In this document: piece after piece, positions 57,131-64,000 of the stretch
How positions within the stretch are numbered: the first letter of the stretch is position 1
Layout of the letters: every line of letters starts with the position of its first letter
DNA from: Cribrihabitans_A neustonicus
Lineage (GTDB): Bacteria; Pseudomonadota; Alphaproteobacteria; Rhodobacterales; Rhodobacteraceae
Assembly (NCBI RefSeq): GCF_048820895.1
Contig: NZ_JBMERQ010000008.1
Location: 1-64,000, forward strand
Direction: 5' to 3'
DNA: 64,000 bases
Position numbers and translations under genes: made by a program
The notes under the pieces: generated by a model
Seen by the model: the letters and a program-made list of their open reading frames with translations, nothing else
What the model was told of the DNA's origin: nothing
The model's database searches: none

Positions 57131-57472
57131 TCAGCCGGCAAGCGGCACTTTCGGCGGTTCAGCCAGCCCCTCCATCCGCACCACGCGTTCGACGAACGGC
57201 ACCAGACCCTCCGGGCCGGACGCGCGGTCCTTCAGGTGGATGCAGAGATCAGGGCGCTGCTCGGCGATGATGCCGACCAGGTCGCCGCGGATGCGGTCGT
57301 CGAGTCCGGCGCCCATGATCACGCATCTGATGCGGGGTTCAGTCTCTAACTGGCGCACCACCTCGGCGTGGTCATGCGCGCCCAGCCATTCGATCGGCAG
57401 ATGCTCCAGCTCGCGCGCCACATTGCCGATCACATGCGGCAGCTTGCCGATCAGCAGCACTACAGGTTTCAT
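57131..57472 (-). CDS. Small receiver-fold-like protein
   Basis: A 113-residue protein, MKPVVLLIGKLPHVIGNVAR then ELEHLPIEWLGAHDHAEVVR. Alternating hydrophobic strands and helices (VVLLIGK, IEWLGAHDH, CVIMGAGLDD, DLCIHLKD, FVERVVRM) suggest a Rossmann or CheY-like fold. The acidic pocket and phospho-acceptor Asp of a true receiver are not evident, so any signalling role is open. GGAGAGAGA precedes the ATG. It lies on the same strand as its neighbours with 87 bases to the next gene. Confidence 0.7.
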   Translation of the reverse strand: MKPVVLLIGKLPHVIGNVARELEHLPIEWLGAHDHAEVVRQLETEPRIRCVIMGAGLDDRIRGDLVGIIAEQRPDLCIHLKDRASGPEGLVPFVERVVRMEGLAEPPKVPLAG

Positions 57473-57628
57473 CTCTCTCTCCTCCACTCTGCACGGCGGC
57501 GGCGGGCGGCAAGGGCTGCGGCCCGCCTTAGCAAGAGGCCCGCCAAAGCAAGAGGGTAGAGCGTTTTGCCGCCGGGTCAGCCCGGAAGCGGCGGAGTCCG
57601 CAGCCCGGGACAAGGGCAGCCGCGCTGT

Positions 57629-58189
57629 TCAGCCCTCGATCATCTTGGAAATGATCGCCTTGGCGCTTTCCGAGTTCCACTCGGCATCGCCCAGCAGCCG
57701 CGCCACTTCCTGGCCCTCGCGGTCCAGGAGCACCGTGATCGGCAGGCCGATCACCGCCATCTCCCGCGCCAGGGCCTGTTTCGGGTCCTGGTGGCGGGGC
57801 AGATTGGTGACGCCGATCTCGTCGAAGAACTTCTGGATGCCCGCGGGGGAGTTGCGCCCCGTCGCGATGGTCAGGACCTCGAAGTCCTCGCCGCCCAGCT
57901 CCTCCTGGAGTTCAGCCAGCTGCGGCATCTCCTTGCGGCAGGGGGCGCACCAGGTGGCCCAGAAGTTCAGAAGCACCACCTTGCCCTTGTAGTCGGCCAG
58001 TGTCGCGGTGCCCGCGTCATCGGCGAGCTGGAAGGCGGCATCGGAGACCGGTTTCGGCTCGGCATGGACCACCAGTTTCCTCATGTCCCCCTGGCGCAGC
58101 GCCTCCAGTGCGGGACCATCGGCGGCAAACGCCGCATTTGCACCCAGAGCAAGGGCCATATAAAGGGTGAGCTGACGAAACAGACGCAT
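57629..58189 (-). CDS. tlpA: TlpA-family periplasmic thiol-disulfide oxidoreductase
   Basis: A 186-residue exported thioredoxin-fold protein. A signal peptide (about 1-22, MRLFRQLTLYMALALGANAA) is followed by VVLLNFWATWCAPCRKEMPQ (71-90) with the redox pair Cys81-Cys84. The cis-proline is in GLPITVLLDREG. It probably reduces disulfides for cytochrome c or oxidase maturation. It diverges from argH with 23 bases between starts, an arrangement widespread in Rhodobacteraceae. Confidence 0.92.
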   Translation of the reverse strand: MRLFRQLTLYMALALGANAAFAADGPALEALRQGDMRKLVVHAEPKPVSDAAFQLADDAGTATLADYKGKVVLLNFWATWCAPCRKEMPQLAELQEELGGEDFEVLTIATGRNSPAGIQKFFDEIGVTNLPRHQDPKQALAREMAVIGLPITVLLDREGQEVARLLGDAEWNSESAKAIISKMIEG

Positions 58190-58212
58190 TTTATCTCCGG
58201 GGTTTCACCACA

Positions 58213-59604
58213 ATGACAGATCAATCCTCGAACCAGATGTGGGGCGGCCGCTTTGCCGCCGGCCCGGACGCGATCATGGAGGCGATCAACGCCTCGATCG
58301 GGTTCGACAAGCGGATGGCAGCCCAGGACATCGCCGGTTCCAGGGCCCACGCGGCGATGCTCGCCGCCACGGGTGTGATCAGCGATACCGATGCGGAGGC
58401 CATTCGGGAAGGGCTGCTCACCGTTTTGTCAGAAATCGAAAGCGGCAAATTTGCCTTCTCCACCGCGCTGGAGGACATCCACATGAACGTGGAGGCCCGC
58501 CTGAAGGAGATCATCGGCGAGCCCGCGGGCCGTCTGCACACCGGCCGCTCGCGCAACGACCAGGTGGCGACCGACTTCAAGCTCTGGGTGCGCGACCAGC
58601 TGGATGCTGCGGAAGCGGGCCTCCTGGCGCTGATCCGGGCGCTGCTGGCGCAGGCCGGGGCGGGCGCGGACTGGGTGATGCCGGGCTTCACCCACCTGCA
58701 GACCGCGCAGCCGGTGACCTGGGGCCACCACATGATGGCCTATGTGGAGATGTTCGGCCGCGATCTGTCCCGCGTGCGCGACGCGCGGGCACGGATGAAC
58801 GAATGCCCCTTGGGCTCCGCCGCGCTGGCGGGCACCTCCTTCCCGATCGACCGGGAGATGACGGCGCAGGCGCTGGGCTTCGACCGGCCCACGGCGAACT
58901 CGCTCGATGCGGTCTCCGACCGCGACTTCGCGCTGGAGTTCCTCTCGGTGGCGTCGATCTCTGCCATGCACCTCAGCCGCTTTGCCGAGGAGCTGGTGAT
59001 CTGGTCCTCCGCGCAGTTCCGCTTCGTGACCCTGTCGGACCGTTTCTCCACTGGCTCCTCGATCATGCCGCAGAAGAAGAACCCGGACGCGGCCGAGCTG
59101 ATCCGCGCCAAGGTGGGGCGGATCTTTGGCGCCAATACCGCGCTGATGATGGTGATGAAGGGGCTGCCCTTGGCCTATTCCAAGGACATGCAGGAGGACA
59201 AGGAACAGGTCTTTGACGCCGCCGACAACTGGATGCTGGCGCTGGCGGCGATGGAGGGCATGGTGAAGGACATGACCGCCAACCGCGAGAGCCTCGCGGC
59301 GGCGGCGGGCTCGGGCTTCTCCACCGCGACCGACCTCGCGGACTGGCTGGTGCGGGTGCTGAAGGTGCCGTTCCGCGACGCCCACCACGTGACTGGCACG
59401 CTGGTGGCGATGGCCGAGGCGAGCGGCTGCGACCTGCCGGACCTGTCTCTGGCAGACATGCAGGGGGTGCACGCGGGCATCACCGAAGACATCTTCACTG
59501 TGCTCGGGGTCGAGAACTCGGTAAACTCGCGCCAGTCCTATGGCGGCACCGCGCCGGACCAGGTGCGGGCGCAGGTGGCGCGCTGGCAGGAGATCCTGGG
59601 CTGA
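58213..59604 (+). CDS. argH: Argininosuccinate lyase
   Basis: ArgH splits argininosuccinate into arginine and fumarate, the last step of arginine synthesis. The 463 residues contain MWGGRFAAGPD (10-20), HMNVEARL, TGRSRNDQVATDFKLWVRDQ (about 112-131), HLQTAQPVTWGHHMMAY, and the catalytic-serine loop GSSIMPQKKNPD (about 281-292). Length and start are normal. Confidence 0.96.
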   Translation: MTDQSSNQMWGGRFAAGPDAIMEAINASIGFDKRMAAQDIAGSRAHAAMLAATGVISDTDAEAIREGLLTVLSEIESGKFAFSTALEDIHMNVEARLKEIIGEPAGRLHTGRSRNDQVATDFKLWVRDQLDAAEAGLLALIRALLAQAGAGADWVMPGFTHLQTAQPVTWGHHMMAYVEMFGRDLSRVRDARARMNECPLGSAALAGTSFPIDREMTAQALGFDRPTANSLDAVSDRDFALEFLSVASISAMHLSRFAEELVIWSSAQFRFVTLSDRFSTGSSIMPQKKNPDAAELIRAKVGRIFGANTALMMVMKGLPLAYSKDMQEDKEQVFDAADNWMLALAAMEGMVKDMTANRESLAAAAGSGFSTATDLADWLVRVLKVPFRDAHHVTGTLVAMAEASGCDLPDLSLADMQGVHAGITEDIFTVLGVENSVNSRQSYGGTAPDQVRAQVARWQEILG

Positions 59605-59633
59605 GCGCCCGGGTGAAGCAGGGGGAGAGGCCG

Positions 59634-59810
59634 ATGACCCGTTTGCTGATGGTACTGGGCTGCGCCCTGTCGCTTGCTGCCTGCGGTGCGGATGGCGAGC
59701 CGGTGCGCCCGTCGCTCAACGCCGGCATCGGCGTGGGCGGCGGCGGCGTTCATGCAGGCGGCAGCGTCGGCCTGCACAAGGGGCCGCTCAACGTTTACCT
59801 CGGGTTCTGA
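59634..59810 (+). CDS. Tiny lipoprotein with glycine-rich tail
   Basis: A 58-residue protein with a signal peptide and lipobox LAAC (Cys near 16). The mature part is Gly/Val/His-rich (GIGVGGGGVHAGGSVGLHKG) and ends in VYLGF. The start at 59634 is preferred; ATG 59613 in frame would add seven charged residues, and GGGGAGAG lies between them. It follows argH and precedes a second tiny lipoprotein. Both end in Phe. Function unknown. Confidence 0.7.
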   Translation: MTRLLMVLGCALSLAACGADGEPVRPSLNAGIGVGGGGVHAGGSVGLHKGPLNVYLGF

Positions 59811-59838
59811 ACGGGAACGGCCCGGAAAGGAAAGCGGG

Positions 59839-59985
59839 ATGAAACAAGCTGTCGCGGCCCTGGCCCTGCTGGCCCTTGCCGCCTGCGAGACCGGCGGTTC
59901 AGGTGCAGACCAGCCGCAGGACGCGCCCTCGGGCGGCGTGAGCATCTCCGGCTACGCCCGCATCGGCGCGTCGCATACCTTCTGA
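59839..59985 (+). CDS. Second tiny lipoprotein
   Basis: A 48-residue protein: MKQAVAALALLALAACETGG with lipobox LAAC (Cys16). A short Asp/Gln/Gly-rich linker and GGVSISGYARIGASHTF follow. It starts 28 bases after the first lipoprotein, with GAAAGCGGG upstream. The two may have a common origin, as both carry a short GG(V)xxxG tail ending in Phe. Co-transcribed with argH by position. Confidence 0.65.
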   Translation: MKQAVAALALLALAACETGGSGADQPQDAPSGGVSISGYARIGASHTF

Positions 59986-60062
59986 GCCAAGTTCCGCTGC
60001 GGCCTGCGGCAGCGGGCGGCTCCCGCGCCTGAAGATGCTCCCTGCGGGATCATATTGCAGCC

Positions 60063-60092
60063 TTGGGCCGGGCGCCGGGCTGACGCCCGGCG
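60063..60092 (-). repeat. Intergenic hairpin repeat, copy C (inner stem GGGC/GCCC)
   Basis: Minus strand: CGCC GGGC GTCA GCCC GGCG (60092-60073), followed by CCCGGCCCAA (60072-60063). The outer stem and flank are identical to copy E; the inner stem is different but fully paired. Confidence 0.7.
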
Positions 60093-60145
60093 CGGCGCTG
60101 CTGCTTGCGGAGTGGCAGAAAGGCAGCGAACCGAGGCGGGACACC

Positions 60146-60290
60146 GGGCGGTTTCTTTTTTGCTGAGAAACGTTTGAGGGGCAGATTTGCCCCTCAAGCG
60201 CCTTATCGAGTTTATCGAAGAGGGCGCGTCAAGGGTGAACGGCGCTGCGCGCCGCCGCCGACGCGGGCCTTGACTCGCCGGCGCGGTCTG
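60146..60290 (+). repeat. Direct repeat of about 145 bases, copy 1
   Basis: It begins GGGCGGTTTCTTTTTTGCTG and ends CGCCGGCGCGGTCTGG. It contains a 10-bp hairpin TTGAGGGGCA/TGCCCCTCAA (60174-60197) and a second, longer inverted structure bounded by GTCAAGG and CCTTGAC. By eye it is about 85 percent identical to copy 2. Confidence 0.8.
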
Positions 60291-60426
60291 GCGTTGCGGC
60301 TCGGCGGTGCGGCGGAATGGTGGCGTGCCCGGAGGGGGGATACCGCGGCCTGGGACCATGCACCGGGACCGGGAAGGGCCAGCGGCTGCTGGTGTTTGAT
60401 CAGATGGCGGGCCGGGGCGGAAGATC

Positions 60427-60570
60427 GGGCGGTTTCTTTAAGCTGAGAAGCGCTTGAGGGGCAGGTTTGCCCTCAAGCGCCTTGTCCAGAGTATCAAAGT
60501 GGGCGCGTCAAGGGTGAACGCCGCTGCGCGCCGCCGCTGGCGCGGCCCTTGACCCGCCGGCGCGGCCTGG
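60427..60570 (+). repeat. Direct repeat of about 145 bases, copy 2
   Basis: It begins GGGCGGTTTCTTTAAGCTGA and ends CGCCGGCGCGGCCTGG. The first hairpin is CGCTTGAGGG..CCCTCAAGCG (60451-60479), with substitutions relative to copy 1 that keep or lengthen the stem. The second is bounded by GTCAAGGG and CCCTTGAC. Hairpin repeat copy D follows immediately. Confidence 0.8.
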
Positions 60571-60572
60571 CC

Positions 60573-60645
60573 CCGCCGCGCGTGAGCGCGGCGCACGGCC
60601 CAACGGGAGCGGGGGCATCTTGGATGCGCCTTGCGACGGGCGGGA
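60573..60645 (+). repeat. Intergenic hairpin repeat, copy D
   Basis: CGCC GCGC GTGA GCGC GGCG (60574-60593), then CACGGCCCAA (60594-60603), a variable spacer, and GACGGGCGGG (60635-60644). The layout matches copies A and B; the tetraloop is GTGA, not GCGA. Confidence 0.75.
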
Positions 60646-60728
60646 GGGGACGCGGGCGGCGGGGTGCCACGCCCCGCTAGGGCGGAATCAATTGATCCGC
60701 CTGCCCGTTTTGCCCTAAACGCCATCCC

Positions 60729-61994
60729 ATGGATCACTTTCTCTACCGCGACGGCGCGCTTTACGCCGAGGATGTTCCCGTCACCGAGATCGCCGCGGCG
60801 GTGGGCACCCCGTTCTACGTCTATTCCACCGCCACCCTGCTGCGCCACTTCCGGCTGTTCGACGAGGCGCTGGAGGGCACCGACCACCTGGTCTGCTACG
60901 CGATGAAGGCGGCGAGCAATCAGGCGATCCTGAAGACCCTGGCGCAGGCGGGCGCGGGCATGGATGTGGTGAGCCAGGGCGAATACCTGCGCGCCAAGGC
61001 GGCGGGCGTGCCGGGGGAGAAGATCGTCTTCTCCGGCGTCGGCAAGACCGCGGAGGAAATCCGCGTGGCCCTCACCGGCGGCATCCGCCAGTTCAATGTC
61101 GAGAGCGAGCCCGAGATGGAGGTGATCAGCGCCATCGCCGCCGAACTCGGCACCGTGGCCCCGATCACCATCCGGGTGAACCCGGACGTGGACGCCAAAA
61201 CCCACGCCAAGATTGCCACCGGCAAATCCGAGAACAAGTTCGGCATCCCGATTGCCCGCGCCCGCGAAGTCTATGCCCGCGCCGCCGCGCTGCCGGGGCT
61301 GGAGGTGGTCGGCATCGACGTCCACATAGGCTCGCAGCTGACCGAGCTGGAGCCGTTCCGCCTCGCCTACCAGAAGGTCGCGGAGCTGACCGAAACTCTG
61401 CGCGCCGACGGTCATGACATCCGCCGCCTCGACCTCGGCGGCGGCCTGGGAATCCCCTACGAGCGCTCCAACAGCGCTCCGCCTCTGCCGGTGGAATACG
61501 GCCAGCTGATCAAGGACACCCTGGGCCATCTGAACTGCGAGATCGAGATCGAGCCGGGCCGGCTGATCGCAGGCAATGCGGGCCTGATGGTTTCCAAGGT
61601 GATTTACCTGAAGCAGGGCGAGGGCCGCGATTTCCTGATCATCGACGGCGCCATGAACGACCTGATCCGCCCTGCCATGTATGAGGCGCATCACGACATC
61701 GTGGCGGTGATCGAACCCGCGCCGGGCGTCGACAGCCAGCCCTATGACATCGTCGGCCCGGTCTGCGAGACCGGCGACACCTTTGCCCGCCAGCGCGCAA
61801 TGCCGCCAGTGGCGCCGGGGGACCTGATCGCCTTCCGCAGCGCCGGCGCCTATGGCGCGGTGATGGCGAGCGAGTACAATTCCCGTCCGCTGATCCCGGA
61901 GGTGCTGGTGCATGGGGATCAATTTGCGGTCATCCGCCGCCGCCCGGACTTTGACGAAATGATAAACCGCGATACCATCCCGGAGTGGCTCTGA
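60729..61994 (+). CDS. lysA: Diaminopimelate decarboxylase
   Basis: LysA decarboxylates meso-diaminopimelate to lysine with pyridoxal phosphate. The 421-residue protein has the PLP lysine in YAMKAASNQAIL (about 58-69), HIGSQLTE (about 199-206), LDLGGGLGIPY (about 236-246) and IEIEPGRLIAGNAG (about 273-286). VCETGD supplies the substrate-side Cys. The start at 60729 gives MDHFLYRDGALYAEDVPV, typical of the family. TIGR02302-type gene follows after 37 bases. Confidence 0.95.
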   Translation: MDHFLYRDGALYAEDVPVTEIAAAVGTPFYVYSTATLLRHFRLFDEALEGTDHLVCYAMKAASNQAILKTLAQAGAGMDVVSQGEYLRAKAAGVPGEKIVFSGVGKTAEEIRVALTGGIRQFNVESEPEMEVISAIAAELGTVAPITIRVNPDVDAKTHAKIATGKSENKFGIPIARAREVYARAAALPGLEVVGIDVHIGSQLTELEPFRLAYQKVAELTETLRADGHDIRRLDLGGGLGIPYERSNSAPPLPVEYGQLIKDTLGHLNCEIEIEPGRLIAGNAGLMVSKVIYLKQGEGRDFLIIDGAMNDLIRPAMYEAHHDIVAVIEPAPGVDSQPYDIVGPVCETGDTFARQRAMPPVAPGDLIAFRSAGAYGAVMASEYNSRPLIPEVLVHGDQFAVIRRRPDFDEMINRDTIPEWL

Positions 61995-62031
61995 CGCGAT
62001 CCGGCGCGGGCCATTGGCAGGGGAGCCCCGC

Positions 62032-64000
62032 ATGGCCCGCAATACGGACCGCACCTGCGGCACCGAAGACACGCTGGAGCAGCTCAAGCGCCCCCTGGCC
62101 CTGACCCGGGCCGGGATGGCGGCTGAGCGCAGCTTGCGCGCCTTCTGGCCGTTCGCCTCGGTGGTGATGGCGGCTTTGGCGGCGCTGATGCTGGGGCTGC
62201 ATGAGCTTCTGCCGGTTGAAGCCGTCTGGACCGGCACCGTGGCAGCGGTGCTGGGCGGGCTGACGGCTCTGGGCTGGGGCCTCTGGCGCTTCCGCTGGCC
62301 GAGCCGCGCCGCTGCGCTTGCGCGGCTGGATGGAACGCTGCCGGGCCGGCCGGTCAGCACGCTTCTGGATCAGCAGGCCATCGGCGCGGATGATCCCGCC
62401 TCGGCCGCGCTCTGGCAGGCGCATCAGCGCCGCATGGCCGAGGCCGCGCGGCGCGCCCGAGCGCCTGCGCCGGATCTCAGGCTTGCAGCCGCCGACCCGT
62501 TCGCGCTGCGCTATGTGGCGGCGCTTGCGCTGGTGGTGGCGCTCCTGTTCGGCTCTATCTGGCAGGTGGCCTCGGTCCGCGGGCTGGCGCCCGGCGGCAA
62601 CGGCTCGGCGCTGGGCGGTCCGGCCTGGGAGGGCTGGGCCGAACCGCCCGCGTACACCCGCCTTCCGGTGCTTTACCTCAACGACCAGGCAGAAGGCCCG
62701 CTGGAGCTGCCCGAGGGCAGCAAGGTGACACTGCGCTTCTATGGTAAGGCGGGAGCGCTGTCGCTGGCGGAAACCGTCTCGGGCCGCGCCGGCGCGGAGG
62801 TCCCGCCCGCGGCGCCGATGCATGAATTCGAGGCCGCGCACTCCGGAACGCTGGAGATCGAGGGCCCAGGCGGGCGCAGCTGGTCTGTGGAGGTGATTGC
62901 CGATCAGCCGCCCAAGGCCGCCGCGGCGGGCGATCCCGAGCTGGACGCGGGCGGCGAGACCGCGATTGCCTATTCCGCCAGCGATGACTATGGCGTGGCA
63001 GGCGGCACGCTGACCATCACGCTGGACCTCGCCAGCGTCGAGCGGCGCTATGGTCTCACCATCGACCCGGACGCCCGCGAACCCATAGTGGTGGACCTGC
63101 CCCTGCCGATCACCGGCGGCCGCAAGGCCTTCACCGAAACCCTGGTCGAGGATTTCTCCGAGCACCCCTGGGCCAACCTGCCGGTCACCTACAGCATTGC
63201 CGTCAGCGACGAGGCCGGGCATGAGGCCGATGCGGCGGCGTACAGCGCGCCGCTGGTCACGCGGCGGTTCTTCGACCCGCTGGCGGCGGCGGTGGCGGAG
63301 CAGCGGCGGGACTTGCTGTGGTCGCGCGCGAACGCGCCGCGGGTGGCGCGCATCCTGCGCAGCCTGTCGCACCGGCCAGAAGGCGTCTTCCGTGATTATG
63401 GGGATTACCTGCGCCTGCGCAGCATTCTGCGCCGGCTGGAGAGTTACATCGCCCAGAACGCCCTGCCCGAACCGCGGCAGGAAGAAGTGGCCGCTGCGCT
63501 CTGGGCTCTGGCGCTGCATATGGAGGAAGGCGACATTGGCGATGCCCTGGAACGGATGCAGCGCGCTCAGGAACGGCTCAGCCAGGCAATGCGCGACGGC
63601 GCCAGCAATCAGGAGATCGCCCGCCTGATGCAGGAGTTGCGCGAGGCCACCCAGGACTACCTGCGCCAGCTCAGCCGCCAGGCAGAGGCCGGGCCGGAAC
63701 AGCCGGGCGGCGGCGATCAGAATACGATGACGCTGAGCCAGGACGACTTGCAGGCGATGATGGACCGCATCCAGGAACTGATGGAACAGGGCCGCATGGC
63801 CGAGGCCGAACAGGCCCTGCGCGAGTTCCAGCAGATGATGGAGAACATGCGGGTGACCCGCTCCCAGGGAGGGCAGGGCGCTGATGCAGGCCGCGAGGCG
63901 ATGGAGGGGCTGGCGGAAACCCTGCGTGAACAGCAGGGGCTCTCGGACCAGGCTTTCCGCGACCTGCAGGAGCAGTTCAATCCCGGTGCCCAGAGCGGCG
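62032..64000 (+). CDS. TIGR02302-type (DUF4175) membrane protein, truncated by the window end
   Basis: 656 codons are visible without a stop. The N-terminus has two membrane segments (about 36-60 and 68-86) and a third near 162-184. A large extracytoplasmic part follows with beta-rich repeats (WAEPPAYTRLPVLYLND, EGSKVTLRFYGKAG, SDDYGVAGGTLTITLDL). The visible end is Gln/Met/Glu-rich and helical (LQAMMDRIQELMEQGRMAEA). This architecture and the position after lysA match the TIGR02302 family of alphaproteobacteria, whose function is unknown. The start at 62032 is preceded by GGGGAG. Confidence 0.8.
   Translation, partial: MARNTDRTCGTEDTLEQLKRPLALTRAGMAAERSLRAFWPFASVVMAALAALMLGLHELLPVEAVWTGTVAAVLGGLTALGWGLWRFRWPSRAAALARLDGTLPGRPVSTLLDQQAIGADDPASAALWQAHQRRMAEAARRARAPAPDLRLAAADPFALRYVAALALVVALLFGSIWQVASVRGLAPGGNGSALGGPAWEGWAEPPAYTRLPVLYLNDQAEGPLELPEGSKVTLRFYGKAGALSLAETVSGRAGAEVPPAAPMHEFEAAHSGTLEIEGPGGRSWSVEVIADQPPKAAAAGDPELDAGGETAIAYSASDDYGVAGGTLTITLDLASVERRYGLTIDPDAREPIVVDLPLPITGGRKAFTETLVEDFSEHPWANLPVTYSIAVSDEAGHEADAAAYSAPLVTRRFFDPLAAAVAEQRRDLLWSRANAPRVARILRSLSHRPEGVFRDYGDYLRLRSILRRLESYIAQNALPEPRQEEVAAALWALALHMEEGDIGDALERMQRAQERLSQAMRDGASNQEIARLMQELREATQDYLRQLSRQAEAGPEQPGGGDQNTMTLSQDDLQAMMDRIQELMEQGRMAEAEQALREFQQMMENMRVTRSQGGQGADAGREAMEGLAETLREQQGLSDQAFRDLQEQFNPGAQSG

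Larger units (their letters stand above)
59986..60728. other. 743-base intergenic repeat region upstream of lysA
   Basis: No supported gene. It contains hairpin repeat copy C, two direct repeats of about 145 bases (60146-60290 and 60427-60570), hairpin repeat copy D joined to the second of them, and about 85 bases of lysA leader. All open frames crossing it are Arg/Ala-rich artefacts. Confidence 0.6.

Noticed and set aside
55188..57992. 934-codon plus-strand frame over the EAL-like, hydroxylase and TlpA genes
   Set aside because: It spans five supported minus-strand genes and has no coherent domain content.
60146..60570. CRISPR array
   Set aside because: Only two long imperfect repeats with internal hairpins, no short regular repeats or spacers, and no cas genes in the window.
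1..64000. tRNA, rRNA, prophage or biosynthetic gene cluster
   Set aside because: I saw no cloverleaf with TTCGA-type T-arm in a gap, no rRNA sequence, no phage structural or integrase genes, and no NRPS/PKS-type genes.

Overview
The window is a GC-rich, gene-dense chromosomal stretch from an alphaproteobacterium of the Rhodobacteraceae, most likely a Roseobacter-group organism (Leisingera/Phaeobacter/Ruegeria-like). The reasons are the protein families themselves: a 44-residue aa3-type cytochrome oxidase subunit IV, a DUF6173 protein, the alphaproteobacterial form of glutamate-cysteine ligase, a phaA/phaB pair, the tlpA-argH-lysA-TIGR02302 order, and a pyrB gene paired with a dihydroorotase-like gene. 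Nearly everything is core metabolism; apart from the end of an insertion sequence at the left edge there is no prophage, CRISPR array, tRNA, rRNA or biosynthetic island.

Layout. 1-~140: end of an IS with the first 19 codons of a transposase. 557-3349: S49 peptidase, a 57-residue Cys-motif protein, CaCA antiporter and an FolM/PTR1-like reductase. 3775-7181: uvrC, pgsA, moaD, moaE. 7348-9575 (minus): coiled-coil membrane protein and OmpA-type protein. 9640-14280: ubiA divergent from rsmE, then a kinase-fold protein, a membrane protein and gshA. 14420-18635 (minus): YHS protein, plsY, pyrX, a membrane-anchored protein, pyrB. 18844-21378: UDG-like protein, phosphoesterase, LysE-type exporter, moaB. 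21507-26375: RND efflux adaptor and pump. 26345-27690 (minus): Nudix hydrolase and DsbD-N-like protein. 27872-33943: yqgE, sua5 (minus), acyl-CoA dehydrogenase, MBL hydrolase, DUF6173 protein, CoxIV, lipoprotein. 34340-35415 (minus): azlD, azlC. 35474-39695: fdhD, mobA, mobB and an N-terminally extended moeA. 39893-42242 (minus): membrane protein, greA, VOC protein; soxR diverges at 42340. 42980-47319: ETF-QO, TPR protein, ispE. 47458-51883: polyprenyl synthase, DUF2007, methyltransferase, YdcH, EamA, LysR. 51995-54327: small ORF, phaB, phaA. 54651-58189 (minus): EAL-like protein, fatty-acid-hydroxylase-family protein, two small proteins, TlpA. 58213-64000: argH, two tiny lipoproteins, lysA and a truncated TIGR02302 gene.

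Functional threads. Molybdenum cofactor genes recur (moaD, moaE, moaB, mobA, mobB, moeA) together with fdhD, which suggests a molybdo-formate dehydrogenase elsewhere. Ubiquinone formation and use are represented by the polyprenyl synthase, ubiA, ETF-QO and ispE. Redox and thiol homeostasis appears in gshA, soxR, TlpA and the DsbD-like protein. Translation quality genes are rsmE and sua5.

The least explained content is intergenic. At least five copies of a hairpin element share a constant outer stem and a conserved CCGGCCCAA-type flank, while the inner four base pairs differ between copies with pairing preserved. Two of these copies lie next to a ~145 bp direct repeat upstream of lysA. Among proteins, the notable cases are a dihydroorotase homologue without metal ligands, a family-4 UDG homologue without its Fe-S cysteines, a MoeA with a ~320-residue N-terminal extension, and a SoxR operator sitting exactly inside a 19-bp promoter spacer.
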